Of a stretch of DNA of 64,000 nucleotides, positions 10,778 to 22,199 are shown one piece after another (within the stretch, counting starts at the first letter, position 1; the number at the start of each line of letters is the position of its first letter). The stretch comes from Erodium maritimum (lineage: Eukaryota; Streptophyta; Magnoliopsida; Geraniales; Geraniaceae). The translations under genes were made by a program, and so were the position numbers. Location: assembly GCA_963921825.1 (NCBI GenBank), contig OY997588.1, forward strand, positions 7,764,001 through 7,828,000. Reading direction: 5' to 3'. The notes below the pieces were generated by a model, which saw only the letters and a program-made list of their open reading frames with translations, did not search any database and was not told the origin of the DNA.

Positions 10778-11020
10778 TCAGCTTGGTTTGTGCTTCAAGT
10801 GTATCTTGAACAAACAGGTCTCTCTCACTGGTCAGGAACTGGTCATTTTTCAGGTATGTGTAAAAAGAATGTTTAAAAATGGTTCACTTCAAAATTTTAA
10901 ATTATGCTACTACTTCCATAAGACAAGATAGGTCTTTGAACACACACAAGCAGATGCAGATGCAGATGCAGTAGTTATTTATGTTCAATCATCTTAATTG
11001 TCTGAAATGTAAGACTATTT

Positions 11021-11096
11021 AAATTGGAACGATGCAGAGAAGATTAGCATGGCCCTTGCGCAAGGATGACACGCACAAATCGAGAAATGGTCCAAA
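11021..11096 (+). pseudogene. 5'-truncated U6 snRNA pseudogene, copy 4
   Basis: Begins inside U6 at AAATTGGAACGATGCAGAG, so the 5' stem-loop and the first 20-odd bases are absent and no USE or TATA lies at the right distance. ACAGAGA reads GCAGAGA; AGCATGG is kept; the 3' end reads GGTCCA followed by A8-TTT. The downstream flank resembles that of the intact copy, showing it came from duplication of the locus. Confidence 0.85.
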
Positions 11097-11987
11097 AAAA
11101 ATTTCCTTCTCTCCCTTCCCTTTGCAAAGCCTGAACCTGGATTTACTCGAGGTGATGGAACCCAGTCTTTAGTTTTTGTCGTTCGATTTTATAATCTAAT
11201 GATGCTCCTGCTTCGCTGCTACCTTTGATATGGAACTCGATTCACTTTTTTTGTCGCCATTATGTAGACTTGCAGTGTTTTTCTTTTCTGGATTTAGACG
11301 ACTCAGGTTTATGCATATAGTTTGATTTTTTGTTCTTATCAGTGAAACTCATTTTGGAAATCCCAAAAATCTCAAATGACATTTATTACAGTTCCAGGGG
11401 ATCGTTGTACTCCAGTATTTCCCTGCTTATTATTTTGATTGTTGCTTCCACAAAATCCTGACATTGGCTAGTTTTTTTTCTTCATAATTGAAATCAATGG
11501 AGCCTAAATTTCATAACTTTGTCTCATAATGCTTTGGATGATCTACAGTGAGTAAGTGAGGTAGATATCATGTTCAAAAGATTGACTTTTCCTCAGTCTC
11601 AAGAACTAAGCATCAAGTGGACAAAATGCAGTGCCATGTTAAGCTTTGACTTGTATGATCTGCAGAGGCTACAGATTGATTGATGTTGAATTCTAAAATA
11701 TGAAATATTATTGGTTCACTTCAAAATTTCAATTTCATGTACCTCTTACTTGTTTAAGACAGGGTAAGTTTTTGAATTAACATGTGCAGATGCACTAGTT
11801 ATTTGTGTTGAAGCATCTTAGTTGTCTGAAACCTAACTCAATGCTCAATCTGTGCTCTGTTTTTTTATTTAGTAGTTATCGCAACTTACTCTACAATTTT
11901 ATTTTATTTTTGGTTCTAAGTACAGACTCTATAACCTAGCCACATTAACACTTGGAGTTTGGACATTTCCTGGGGTACTTGTAACAT
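11097..11987. other. Duplicated U6 flank, no gene
   Basis: Downstream part of the truncated U6 unit, homologous to 9560-10120 at its start and to 1740-2060 at its end (AGATGCACTAGTTATTTGTG, GAAGCATCTTAGTTGTCTGA). It also serves as the 3' neighbourhood of the MATE transporter gene. No ORF with recognisable features. Confidence 0.55.
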
Positions 11988-14912
11988 TTAGCTCCAAAGA
12001 AACTTCCAAGGTCCAGTCCCGGTCCCAATCCTCCAGAAGCCAGCAAATGCTCGGAGACTCATATAGACGGTCAGAGCAACCCATATGCCGATGAATCCAT
12101 AAACGGACGAGAGAATGAGCAAACAGACTATGCTCACCATTGCCACCATTACCTGATCAAACATAACACTCTTGATTTCCCAATCGAAACAATCAAATCA
12201 AAAGACATGTATGGTCATAAAGCTTGCCATGGAGTATGCTGAGTAAGCAAAATCAGATGCACCGAAATTCACACCATCGAAAACGAAGGCCAAGGCGTTT
12301 ATGGGTTGAGTTGCAGCAATAAACTATAACACGAAAACACAGAGACATTAGTTACAGAAGAATTGAAAGAAGCGACGATAAGTTTTTGTTGTATGAAGGC
12401 AAAGAATTGTACCGGAACACCTATGCTAATGAGGTGGAGAACATTGCTATCTTGTGTAAATAGTTTTGCGCCAAAACCCATAACAAGTTTGAGGGTTACA
12501 GCAAGAATGAGTCCCAGAGCCAGGCCTAACTGTGAATCAACCCATCACCGAGTTTCAGAGAACATTACAGTACACTAAGAAGAAACATTAGGATATTTTT
12601 TCTGCGTATAATAGCACCTGCAGAACTCGGGATGCAGTGGCCGATGCCTTGCTGTAGTCCTTTTGAGCAAATGCACTTGCAAGTATGGCCTAAAGGAGTG
12701 ACAAGCAACCGAGTTATAGCCCGCGAAACCCGTTATATATATATGGTTGGGTTCAGGGAGAAACACCCTTACAATGCATAACAAAAAACTTTGACTATTG
12801 GATCAAAATAAAGGACAACTGAGATTGAAGCTTTGCCTAGATCTCATATTTTGATGATATACATTTTTTTCTGTGGATTTCATATTTTGATGATGTAGAT
12901 TTCATATTAACACAATATTTCATTTTTGAAGCCACAGATTTCGTACTTTCAAGGTGTGTTAACTATAAGTGTGGTTTCTACCCGAACGTCTTTTTCTCTC
13001 TATATATATATACCTAAGAAAATTGAGTTCTCACAGTTCATTGGATTTTGATCACAAAGTTGATAACATCAACTTTATTACTAACCTGCCCGGCTACAGC
13101 TAGCCCATCAGCAAGAAGAGATGTGGCCAACCAAACCTGCAAGCAGACCTGAAATGCAGCCATGGCCGTTGATCCTAGGCGTGCAGCCAACGATGCAGCC
13201 AGAGTCACGCAGAATGTCACGGAGATGACTCTCACTAATAATAGAAAACCTGCTTTTCAAGAATACAAACCAACCGCAATAATGTTAAAAAACTATAAAC
13301 TCCAAAATATAACTCCAATATGCACAAATTTCCTTGAAACCTAAGGCATCCCATTGTTAATTTGGTAGAACTTACTACTAAGTGCATACCGTTTTTGAGA
13401 AATCGCCCGAATTGCATATGCTTGATACTTGGAGGCAAAAGATCCACTTGTTTAACTAATCTCCAAAGCAATATAACTGCAATTAGGTACCTGAAATAAG
13501 ACACATGTAATAAGTGATGCTTGCAAGTACAAAATAACGAAATAATATCGTACACCAGGATATGGCTTACTGAGATATAACATGGGCAATGGCTGCACCA
13601 CTAACACCGAGGCGGAAAACAAACATAAATATTGGGTCTAATATGATGTTTGTCAAATCTCCAGCAACTGAATTGGATAAAAGATAAGCAAATCGATTAG
13701 AACTAAGTTTGGAATGCAAGTTCTTAGAGATAAACAGATGAACTCAAGTCCTTCAAGGCATACCAACAGCATGTAAAGGTGTTTTTGTGTCCTTGAAGCC
13801 CCGGAAGACACCTTGCATAGCCAGTGAGAGAAGAACGGCAGGAGCACCAAGAGACCTCAATATCAAGTACTGTTGTGCAGGGCTTAGCATCGGTGAATCC
13901 TATTCACGCAAAAAATGTTGCTCTATAAGTTGATTAACAATGTAAATTCAACAAAGTGAAGATGATGCTGATGATACTCACAGACTTGACTCCCATAAAG
14001 TTCAATAACGGTTTTGCTGCTGATATCAGGAACACGGCTTGGATGAGGCCGAGAGCGCTAGCAATAACCAATGCAGATGATGCCGAAGGAATGTGCCTTC
14101 TTTGATGCTCAAGCTTCTCAATATCATAGCTTCTGCTGAACTGTGTTGGCATGGATGCATTCTCATCAGAATCTGAAGAACAGAATGGAAAGGACATGAA
14201 CTCATTACATTTTTCTAAACTTTTAATGTTGTCAATAGAAAATTTGCTTACCATGTTTTGGTAGCAACTCTCTGCTTTCACTATTATTGCTTGAAGCTGT
14301 TTCCAACTCAGACTCGTGTTCTTCAGGTCTTGTCCTTGCTATGGTGTCTTCCTCAGCCACGAAGGAGGTTGTGATACTAACTAGTGGGAATATGGCAATC
14401 TTCGCTACTTGGTTGAAAAGGGCGATAGACACTCCTACAGCTGCAAGCTCTACTGGACCTGAACAGATCAAGGGGAAAATACAATACAAATTAAACGAAA
14501 GTGAACGTATGAGATCAATAAGTGATAGCATGGATACTTTGAGAGAACTGAAATAAGTTTTTGGTTCAAAAATATATATCAAAGACAGATATACTATTTT
14601 GCATCATGTAATTATTAGATGATCACCTATTTGGCCTACAAATGCTGTATCAACAAGAGAGGCAATAGGATCTGCGGCCAACGCCAGTGATGCGGGCAAT
14701 GCAATCTGAGAAATTTCTGATCCAAGTTCATCCATTGCGAAGACATGTCTGCTCATAAGATGCAAACAACATAAACATTGAACCAATCCACCAAAATGCA
14801 TCTGAGAATATACTGCAAAAATCAAATTGTACCTAGCATTCTTAAATAAAATGCTGATTGGAGTCCTCCAAAAATCCCAGGATGCAGATGTATCATCTTC
14901 TTCTCCAGCCAT
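11988..14912 (-). CDS. DTX42: MATE efflux transporter, DETOXIFICATION 42/FRD3-like
   Basis: Multi-pass antiporter of the MATE family. Relatives in this subgroup (FRD3/DTX43, DTX42) export citrate, in iron transport or aluminium tolerance; citrate as the substrate here is inferred. Twelve exons on the minus strand: 14912-14833, 14748-14637, 14458-14252, 14172-13982, 13899-13764, 13667-13571, 13490-13390, 13249-13086, 12690-12618, 12529-12413, 12323-12228, 12152-11988. Coding length is 1539 bp, 512 residues, matching the family. Diagnostic stretches are LALAADPIASLVDTAFVG, GPVELAAVGVSIALFNQ, TTSFVAEEDT, and AGDLTNIILDPIF. A Ser/Glu-rich loop of about 100 residues between helices 3 and 4 is typical of this branch. 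The start MAGEEDDTSAS follows no nearer upstream ATG in frame except one at 14945. The last intron (12227-12153) starts with GC. Confidence 0.93.
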
Positions 14913-15680
14913 AAAATGGGAAGACCAAAACAGTTTTGGATACAAAACAAAAATAGATAACCAGACGATTCAAACAGTACCCACAGAGCTAAAGCTGCAA
15001 AATCAAAAAGGAAAAATCAGCAACTGGGTCTATGAACTCTGCAGAGGTTGATCATGATCATCAGATTCATCACCTTATGAACTCAAATCGCTTCAAAACC
15101 AGACACGAAGTCCAGAAATGAACCTGAGATTTCAGATACGGAGCCAGCAACAGCTGTGGCTCAAATAGTGAATAAAAACACGAGAATCAAACGGTTCTTT
15201 ACCGTTTCAGGAACAAACCCAAATCAGCTTTTGAAATTCCAACGAGCCATTACACCAAAGACGCTTCGAATTGAGAAATTGACAAGTACCCACTTGAGCT
15301 CTCTCAATTTAACAGCAACCCGAAAACAGAAAATCCCAGCAAAGAGTCGCTGTATTAGTAACAAACCCACCAAAAATATGATCTTGGAGTTATGGCGAAT
15401 GAAACTGAAGTTGAGAAAATAGGCAAGGTGGTGGCATAAGAAAGGAGAGACAGAGAGAGCGTTGAACAGAGTTGTCTTTTTTCTGCTAAGAATTGATAGC
15501 TCCAAACATGGAAACCCAGAAAGAAATGAATCACTGCTCAGGTAGTTGGTTTTTAAAAAGAATATTTATTAGAGTTTATGAGTTAAGCGGGGAAGGTTTA
15601 GTCTTGATGGTTTAATTTTCGGAGTTAAGCAGGGTAGGCTTTTCCGGGCCCAATCGAACTCGAATCGAAAGAAATAAAAA
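14913..15680. other. Upstream region of the MATE gene
   Basis: Likely 5' leader and promoter of the minus-strand transporter gene. Open stretches here do not match known proteins. A leader intron is possible but I cannot place it. Two related short segments (GAGTTAAGCGGGGAAGG and GAGTTAAGCAGGGTAGG) occur at about 15580-15632. Confidence 0.35.
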
Positions 15681-17774
15681 AAATACAATTTAATTATTTG
15701 ATTAGAGGGAATTTTTTTTAATTGAAATTTAACTACTGTAAATGCAATCTTTATATAGATTTGAGTTCGAAATTATAGTCCAAGATTTCACCGTGAGACA
15801 GGTATATCGACGCCCTGAGCCCATAGAGTTATTCTACTTTGTCTCTTAGATACATTGCGGACAATGAAACTAAGCAGAAAACTAGAAAAGAAATAACACA
15901 ATTTGTCATCATCTCGATGTTATATGGGGTGTATCTCAGATCCGTTGATTACTCTCCTGCAAGATTGTGAAGGGGTCGACTCGAATGTCTATTGGTTGTC
16001 TGTATCCTCCAGACTAGGGGACTACTGAGATATTGTTGTGCTAATATTGCTAGTCGAATCGGGGTTTGTTTGAACCATCATGCTACCATCCAATTCCACC
16101 TTTGACTTTCGTAGTTCAGCGGAGAGCATACTCTCAATACGTGATCCAAAAAGGTCGCCAAAACTCTCAACTATGTCGGTCCTAAATAAGAGACAGAGCG
16201 AAGACAAAACCAACGTGATAGGGGAGATGAAAGACAGAACGTAAAGCTGTAAAGAAAGAGTCGTCACCGATAACGACGACGACTATAAGGACTCTGAAGT
16301 AAATGATGGATCATTTGAGACTCTTCGATGCAAAGGTGCAAACACTCCTCGGTTGTGTAAGATAGGTGTACTGCTTTTATCAAACCGGACAATTCGATAA
16401 CCAACTAATTGTTCAACAAATAAAATATACAAAGACGGAGTAAAAGTATGTCCCCAAATGAATTGTAGGAGTATCAACAAATGTTAAGAGATATGAAAGA
16501 ATTAATTAAAAATAAGGTTAAATATAGAAACATACCCTTATATATCGGTTGCGAATAGTAAATTATTTAAAGTTTAAAAATGTTAAATGAAGGATTTTAT
16601 GTTTTGGTCACATGTTATTTACATATCTTTATGAATTGGAAATATATCATTTACATGGCTTATGAATTGGTCACAAATCTTTTATCTCTTATGAATTGGT
16701 TAGAGATCATTTACATATATTCTACAGTGACCAATAATGCAAGATATCTTATTGTTTGTGACCAACATACAAGAGTAAGTTTATACATTTAATCCTTAAA
16801 AATATCACTCCTAATATTTTAAGATACTTTATTGTTCGTAACCAACCTATAATGGTTATTTTATATATTTAACCCTTAGAAATGTCGCTCAACTTGATCA
16901 AAACCTTTACTTATTTATTTATTTTTAAATTTAAAATTAAATTTGTATTAGTTTTTAATCTACTTTTATGTTTTAATTCCATAATCATCATTATCATTTA
17001 TATTTTTTTTGAATAAACTCAAAAAAATAGTATTAAAATAATTATGAAAAGGACAGTCACTCATCCAAAAAAATAAGGTTTAGTCTCTCTCTATGTGTGT
17101 GCAGAAATGAGCCAATTAAGGTTTCCACTGGAAATCGTCGTCGTCATCATCGGAGGAGAGCCATCCTCCCCTCACTCATCCTTTTTTCACTTCCTCCCTT
17201 GGGCCACTTTAGTCTCATCTGTATTCACCAGCCAATCTTGGCATCCCCCACCTCCGTATCTTGTATCGACGGATAAAACTTCCATCCTCGGCTTTCCTCT
17301 GTCATTTGCAGCGGTGAAGGACGTCCTGGAGACTATTTACAGCCAACTAGGGGAAGTTTCACTAGCAGATGACGAGGAAGACGAGGTGGTGGTGGTCCCA
17401 GATGGCGCAGTCCATGTCATGGCTAATATACGGTACTGGTATGCCTTGACGGGTCTTCTCCTCTCAACGTCTCGTGCAACCTCAAAACCCTTTGTGGGGT
17501 GGTGATGGCATACTACAGGGTGAGGGGTATGGAGGTGGAGCCTCTAACTCGAGATGTGATGGCGTTCTTCTTCCCATCCTTGGAAACTATGGCGGACGTC
17601 CGTCACCGGGGCCCATGGGGATTTAGTGGTTATCCCCTTTTGTTGATTTTGGTCCAACAATGCATCCAGCCAGATTTTCTCAATTTCCGTCATATGGAGA
17701 TCGGGGTGGGAGCATTCAACATGCTAGGGGAAGAACGAAATGATCGGATTCGGGAGCTCCAAGCGAACACACTA
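15680..17774. repeat. Tandem segmental duplication, copy A
   Basis: Starts near TTTAATTATTTGATTAGAGG and ends at GCGAACACACTAGGG. It is colinear with 18246-21175 apart from two insertions in copy B. Shared landmarks include AGTTCGAAATTATAGTCCAA, GATGTTATATGGGGTGTATC, TATTGTTTGTGACCAACATA, and the DUF4283-like coding relic at the end. By eye the copies differ by scattered substitutions and small indels. Confidence 0.88.
17095..17770 (+). pseudogene. DUF4283-type gag-like relic, copy A
   Basis: Decayed N-terminal part of a DUF4283 gag-like protein of the kind carried by plant retroelements. Starting near 17320 it reads LETIYSQLGEVSLADDEEDE, then YWYALTGLLLSTSRA. After a frame change it reads MADVRHRGPWGFSGYPLLLI, then LNFRHMEIGVGAFN. 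The family pattern L(T/A)D-E-E, then LVGRLLT, then V..GPW.F....LVL is recognisable. It is cut off at 17774 where the duplicated block ends and has at least one frameshift. No zinc knuckle or polymerase follows in this copy. Confidence 0.6.
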
Positions 17775-17792
17775 GGGTCACAAACACTATAC

Positions 17793-18227
17793 TCTTAAGT
17801 ATTGGTCACGAACACTATACTACCCACGTTTTCAAAATGAACACTACACTACCCTTAAGTATTGGTCACGCGATTTTGTTAGTAAAAATGGACGGAATTT
17901 TCCATTCCGTTAGTCATATGACCTCAAGTGTCATATAATGGATGGTAAAATGACGTTTCCCCTTAATTATATGACCTCTACGCATTTTATAAGGAACATT
18001 ACCATTGTACCCTAGTTATTGTTTCTTATAAAATGTATAGAGGTCTAATACTTAAGGGCAAAAAAACGTCATTTTACCATCCATTATATGACACTTGAGG
18101 TCATATGACTAACGGGTGGAAAATTCCGTCCATTTTTACTAACAAAACGTGTGACCAATACTTAAGGGTAATGTAGTGTTCATTTTGAAAACATGGGTAG
18201 TGTAGTGTTCGTGACCAATACTTAAGA
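17793..18227. mobile_element. Foldback/MITE-like inverted repeat at the duplication junction
   Basis: Arms of about 190 bp: the left arm starts TCTTAAGTATTGGTCACGAA at 17793 and the right arm ends as its reverse complement at 18227. Arms contain repeated units such as CGAACACTATACTACCC and TGAACACTACACTACCC about 30 bp apart. The centre carries ATGGATGGTAAAATGACG and its inverted partner, near TAGTTATTGTTTCTTATAAA. It separates copy A and copy B of the segmental duplication. No clear target duplication, suggesting deletion or recombination at its edges. Confidence 0.8.
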
Positions 18228-19084
18228 TTAAGTTTCAATATTTAACCCTTAATTATTTGATTAGAGGGGATTTTTTTAATTGGAATTTAACTACTGTAAA
18301 TGCAATCTTTATACAGATTTGAGTTCGAAATTATAGTCCAAGACCTCACCGTGAGACAGGTACCGACGCCTTGAGCTTATAGAGTTATTTTACTTTGTCT
18401 CCTAGGTACATTGTGGATAGTGAAACTAAACAGAAAACTAGAAAAGAAATGACACAATTTGTCATCATCTCGATGTTATATGGGGTGTATCTCAGATCTG
18501 TTGATAAGTCTCCTGCAAGACTGTGAAGGTGTCGACTCGAATGTCTATTGGTGATTAGAATCCTCCAGACTAAGGGGACTACATAGATATTGTTCTGCTA
18601 ATATTGCTAGTCGAATAGGAAATTGTTTGAACCATCCTGCTACCATCCAATTCCCCTTTGACTTTCGTAGTTCAGCGGAGAGCATACTCTCAATACGTGA
18701 TCCAAAAAGGTTGCCAAAACTCTCAACTTTGTCGGTCCTAAATAAGAGACAGAGCGAAGACAAAACCAACGTGATAGAGGAGATGAAAGACGGAACGTAA
18801 AGCTGTAAAGAAAGAGTCGTCACCAATAACGACGACGACTATAAGGACTCTGAAGTAAATGATGGATCATTTGAGACTCTTCGATGCAAAGGTGCAAACA
18901 CTCCTCGGTTGTGTAAGATAGGTGTACTGCCTTTATCAAACCAGACAATTCGATAACCAACTAATTGTTCAACAAATAAAATATACAAAGACGGAGTAAA
19001 AGTATGTCTCCAAATGAATTGTAGGAGTATCAACAAATGTTAAGGGATATGAAAGAACTAATTAAAATAGGGTTACATACAGAA

Positions 19085-19525
19085 GGGGTTACTCCATGTC
19101 CTAACTCCTATCTTTCGTTTATTACTAAATCCTAACCCAAGAAAACGTAAATTGTCATGTAGTAACATTGATCGCCTTTTCTGTCCAAAAGTTTAACGGT
19201 CGTTTATTGACTAACAGAAAAAGTTGATAGTTCAGAGTTATGATTTGAAAATAACGAAAAGGTTTACGTTATAATTTAAGAATAAACGAAAGATCTACGT
19301 TATGATTTGAGAATAAACGAAAAGTTGAAGTTTCCATTTTAGGAAAGTTTTAGAGCATGTGACAAGCATGTGACTGGTGTTTCACGGCGTTAGTCACACC
19401 TAACAGATTTTGATACATTTTGAGAATTAATAAGGTAAAACTGTTATTATCTGATATGTTTCATATATGTGGGTTATGATTTGATGTTTTGACTTTAGTA
19501 CAACGAAGTGACATGAAGTTCTTTC
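19085..19525. mobile_element. Foldback-like insertion in copy B
   Basis: Absent from copy A. Right-arm units of about 31 bp (GTTATGATTTGAAAATAACG, GTTATAATTTAAGAATAAAC, GTTATGATTTGAGAATAAAC) are inverted relatives of the left-arm unit ATCTTTCGTTTATTACTAAA. It is flanked by CATACAGAA (19076-19084) and TATATAGAA (19526-19534), 7 of 9 identical with both differences C/T; copy A has AATATAGAA at the empty site. The left terminus is GGGG; the right terminus looks decayed. Confidence 0.65.
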
Positions 19526-19983
19526 TATATAGAAACATACCATTATGTATCGGTTGCAAATAGTAAATTATTTAAAGTTTAAAAATGTTAAATGCAGGAT
19601 CTTATGTTTTGGTCACATGTTATTTACATGTCTTTATGAATTTGATATATATCATGTACACCGCTTATGAATTGATCACAGATCTTTTATCTCTTATTAA
19701 TTGGTCAGAGATCATTTACATGTATTCAATAGTGACCAATAATGCAAGATATCTTATTGTTTGTGACCAACATACAAGAATAAGTTTATACATCTAATCC
19801 TTAAAAATATCACTCCTAATATTTTAAGATACTTTATCGTTCGTAACCAACCTATAATGGTAATTTTATATATTTAACCCTTAGAAATGTCACTCAACTT
19901 GATCAAAACCTTTATTTATCTTATTTTATTTTTAAATTTAAAAATAAATTTGTATTAGTTTTTAATCTACTTTGATGTTTCAA

Positions 19984-20386
19984 GGGTAAACTACAAATTC
20001 CTACCCCAAACTTGTAATTTTTAACTGATACATACCCTAAACTTTTTTCTTAACTGATACCTACTCAGATGTTTAGTTTTTTAACAGATAGCCCAAGTAG
20101 ACAGTTAAAATGACGAAAATACCATCAACTACATTTCAGTAATTACTTTAAAAAATATTTAAAAAATCACTTTTGTTAGGTATATATATGTACTTATTAA
20201 ATCACTTCACTTTTATTTTTAAAAAATTATTTAAAAAATCACTTCAGGGCATTTTCGTCATTTTAGCTGTTTGTTTGGGCTATCTATTAAAAAACTAAAC
20301 ATCTGAGTAGGTATCAGTTAAAAAAAACTTTAGGGTATGTATCAGTTAAACGTTACAAGTTTGGGGTAGATATTTGTAGTTTACCC
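19984..20386. mobile_element. Foldback/MITE-like element with 9-bp target duplication and an empty-site control
   Basis: A 403-bp element starting GGGTAAACTAC and ending GTAGTTTACCC. Arms contain CTGATACATACCCTAAACTT and CTGATACCTACTCAGATG units about 29-31 bp apart, and mirror copies on the right. Flanked by ATGTTTCAA (19975-19983) and ATGTTTTAA (20387-20395). The unfilled site ATGTTTTAA is seen once at 16967-16975 in copy A. A 9-bp duplication is characteristic of Mutator-like elements. No coding capacity. Confidence 0.85.
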
Positions 20387-20510
20387 ATGTTTTAATTCCA
20401 TAATCATCATTTATCATTTATATTTTTAAAAAAATTAAAGTAAAAAAGTATTATTAAAATAATTATGAAAAGGACAGTCACTCATCCAAAAAAAATAACG
20501 TTTAGTCTCT

Positions 20511-22197
20511 CTATGTGTGTACAGAAATGAGCCGATTAAGGTTTCTACTGGAAATCGTCGTCGTCATCGGAGGAGAGCCATCCTCCCCTCGCTCATCATT
20601 TTTTCGCTTCCTCCCTTGGACCAATTTTGTCTCATCTATATTCACCAGCCAATCTTGGCATCCCCCACCTCCGTATTTGTATCGACGGATAAAACTTCCA
20701 TCCTCAGCTTTCCTCTGCCATTTGCTGCGGTGAAGGACGTCCTGGAGACTATTTAGAGCCAAATAGGGTAAGTTTCACTAGCAGATGACGAGGAGGACGA
20801 GGTGGTGGTGGTCCCAGATGGAGCAGTCCATGTCATGGCTAATAAACGGTACTGGTATGCCTTGACGGGTCTTCTCCTCTCAACGTCTCGTGCAACCTCA
20901 AAACCCTTTGCTGGGTGGTGATGGCATACTAGAGGGTGAGGGGTATGGAGGTGGAGCCCCTGACTCGAGATGTGATGGCGTTCTGGACGTCCGTCACCGG
21001 GGCCCATGGGGATTTAGTGGTTATCCCCTTATGTTGATTTTGTTCCAACAATGCATGCAACCAAATTTTCTCAATTTCCGGCATATGGAGATCGGGGTGG
21101 GAGCATTCAACGTGCTAGGGGACGAACGAAATGATCGGATTCGGGAGCTCCAAGCGAACACACTAGGGTGAGAGGTCGCTATGACGTCGTTCCCGAGCTG
21201 ACAAAGATGGAACGAGTTCATGCTGCTTCGGGTAAGCTTAGATGTGGACATGCCTCTCTATTGGTAGGTCCGACTGATTTTCCCAAGACACTGGGAGCCT
21301 ACCCGAATAGGCCTTCGGTACGAGAGGCTCCTCGGGTTTTGCACTTGGTGTGACTATCTCAACCACAAGATCGGGGACTGTTAAGCTCTCATCCCGGGGG
21401 TGGGACCATTCGAACCAAGGTTCGTTGCATCTCTTTGGGCCTCGTTGGGACTGGATATGAACAAGTTGTTCATGACGGAATGGATAACGCCTTAGGTGAG
21501 GAGAGCGGAGGGGAGGATCGAGCAACAACCGAGGATATGGGTGAGAGAACTGAGACCTCCGTTGGTTTTCCAAACTCGTCACCTACATATTCCACTACTA
21601 GGTTTCCTTACCCGGGAGCCTTTCCGTGGGATGTATACCTAATTGGAGATTTGTGACATGGCTAAGGAGACTTCAAGTTTTAGTGGGCGCATCAGATCCA
21701 GGATGCTAGAGGGGTCGGGATCACAACGATTTATGACCTAGCTAACGTGGGCTAATTAGTGGGAGAGAGAGGTTGAGGAGGAGAGATATCACCCGCCTCT
21801 ACATCTATATCCTAACCTGGTAATAATAGTAGTGTTTGAGCACCTCGCTCCGTTTTTAGGCCCAACGACAACATTATCTCTGGCCAAGGATAAGGCTAAT
21901 CAGGTGTATGCTCGAACAAACCGACTTAAAAGAGCGTTGGAGCTGACCGGAACTCCCTTCATATCGATCATCTATAAGGACGATGAGGGGTCCCTACCCA
22001 AGCGAGGTTCGCCAAGCAACCCCGCCAAGAATCATGACTTATTGGATGAAGTATTGTCCCACATCATATTGGGCCGAATAGTCTCAACCCCTCCCCATCG
22101 GATAAAACACCCAACCTTTTCTAAAGTATGCGACCAACTAGTGCGCGATCGAGAAGACATTTGTATAACTTTCTATGAGGCATACCAGCAAGTCTAG
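20511..22197 (+). pseudogene. DUF4283-type gag-like relic, copy B, longer
   Basis: Same relic as copy A: after a shared N-terminal part it reads MADVRH-related DVRHRGPWGFSGYPLMLI and LNFRHMEIGVGAFNVLG, but continues past the copy A breakpoint. A stop replaces a Tyr codon near 20753 (TATTTAGAGCC where copy A has TATTTACAGCC), and there are further frame changes. Beyond 21170 there are open stretches (21435-21656 and 21832-22197, the latter containing LAKDKANQVYARTNRLKRAL) that fit the variable C-terminal part of such proteins but match nothing I recognise. No reverse transcriptase seen. Confidence 0.5.
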
Positions 22198-22199
22198 AT

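Larger units (their letters stand above)
9290..10990. repeat. Duplicated U6-containing unit, copy 3 (intact)
   Basis: Holds the intact U6 gene, a long non-coding flank, and a tail ending AATTGTCTGAAATGTAAG. The tail matches 1910-1965 and 11800-11850, and the U6-proximal part matches 11100-11600 (CTCGAGGTAATGGAACC versus CTCGAGGTGATGGAACC). So at least three homologous units surround the receptor kinase gene. No protein-coding gene was recognised in 9560-10680. Confidence 0.7.
18246..21175. repeat. Tandem segmental duplication, copy B (with two insertions)
   Basis: Second copy of the block at 15680-17774. It is longer because it carries an inverted-repeat insertion at about 19085-19525 and another at 19984-20386, neither present in copy A. 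Where copy A ends, copy B continues through GGGTGAGAGGTCGCTATGAC into unique sequence, so copy A is the truncated one. Confidence 0.88.

Noticed and set aside
14943..14945. Upstream in-frame ATG for the MATE protein (11 extra residues)
   Set aside because: MAGEEDDTSASW fits the usual family start better; the upstream codon is kept only as an alternative.
17095..17505. 136-codon open frame as a possible host gene
   Set aside because: It matches the N-terminal pattern of DUF4283 gag-like proteins, breaks into another frame, and is duplicated with a stop in the second copy.
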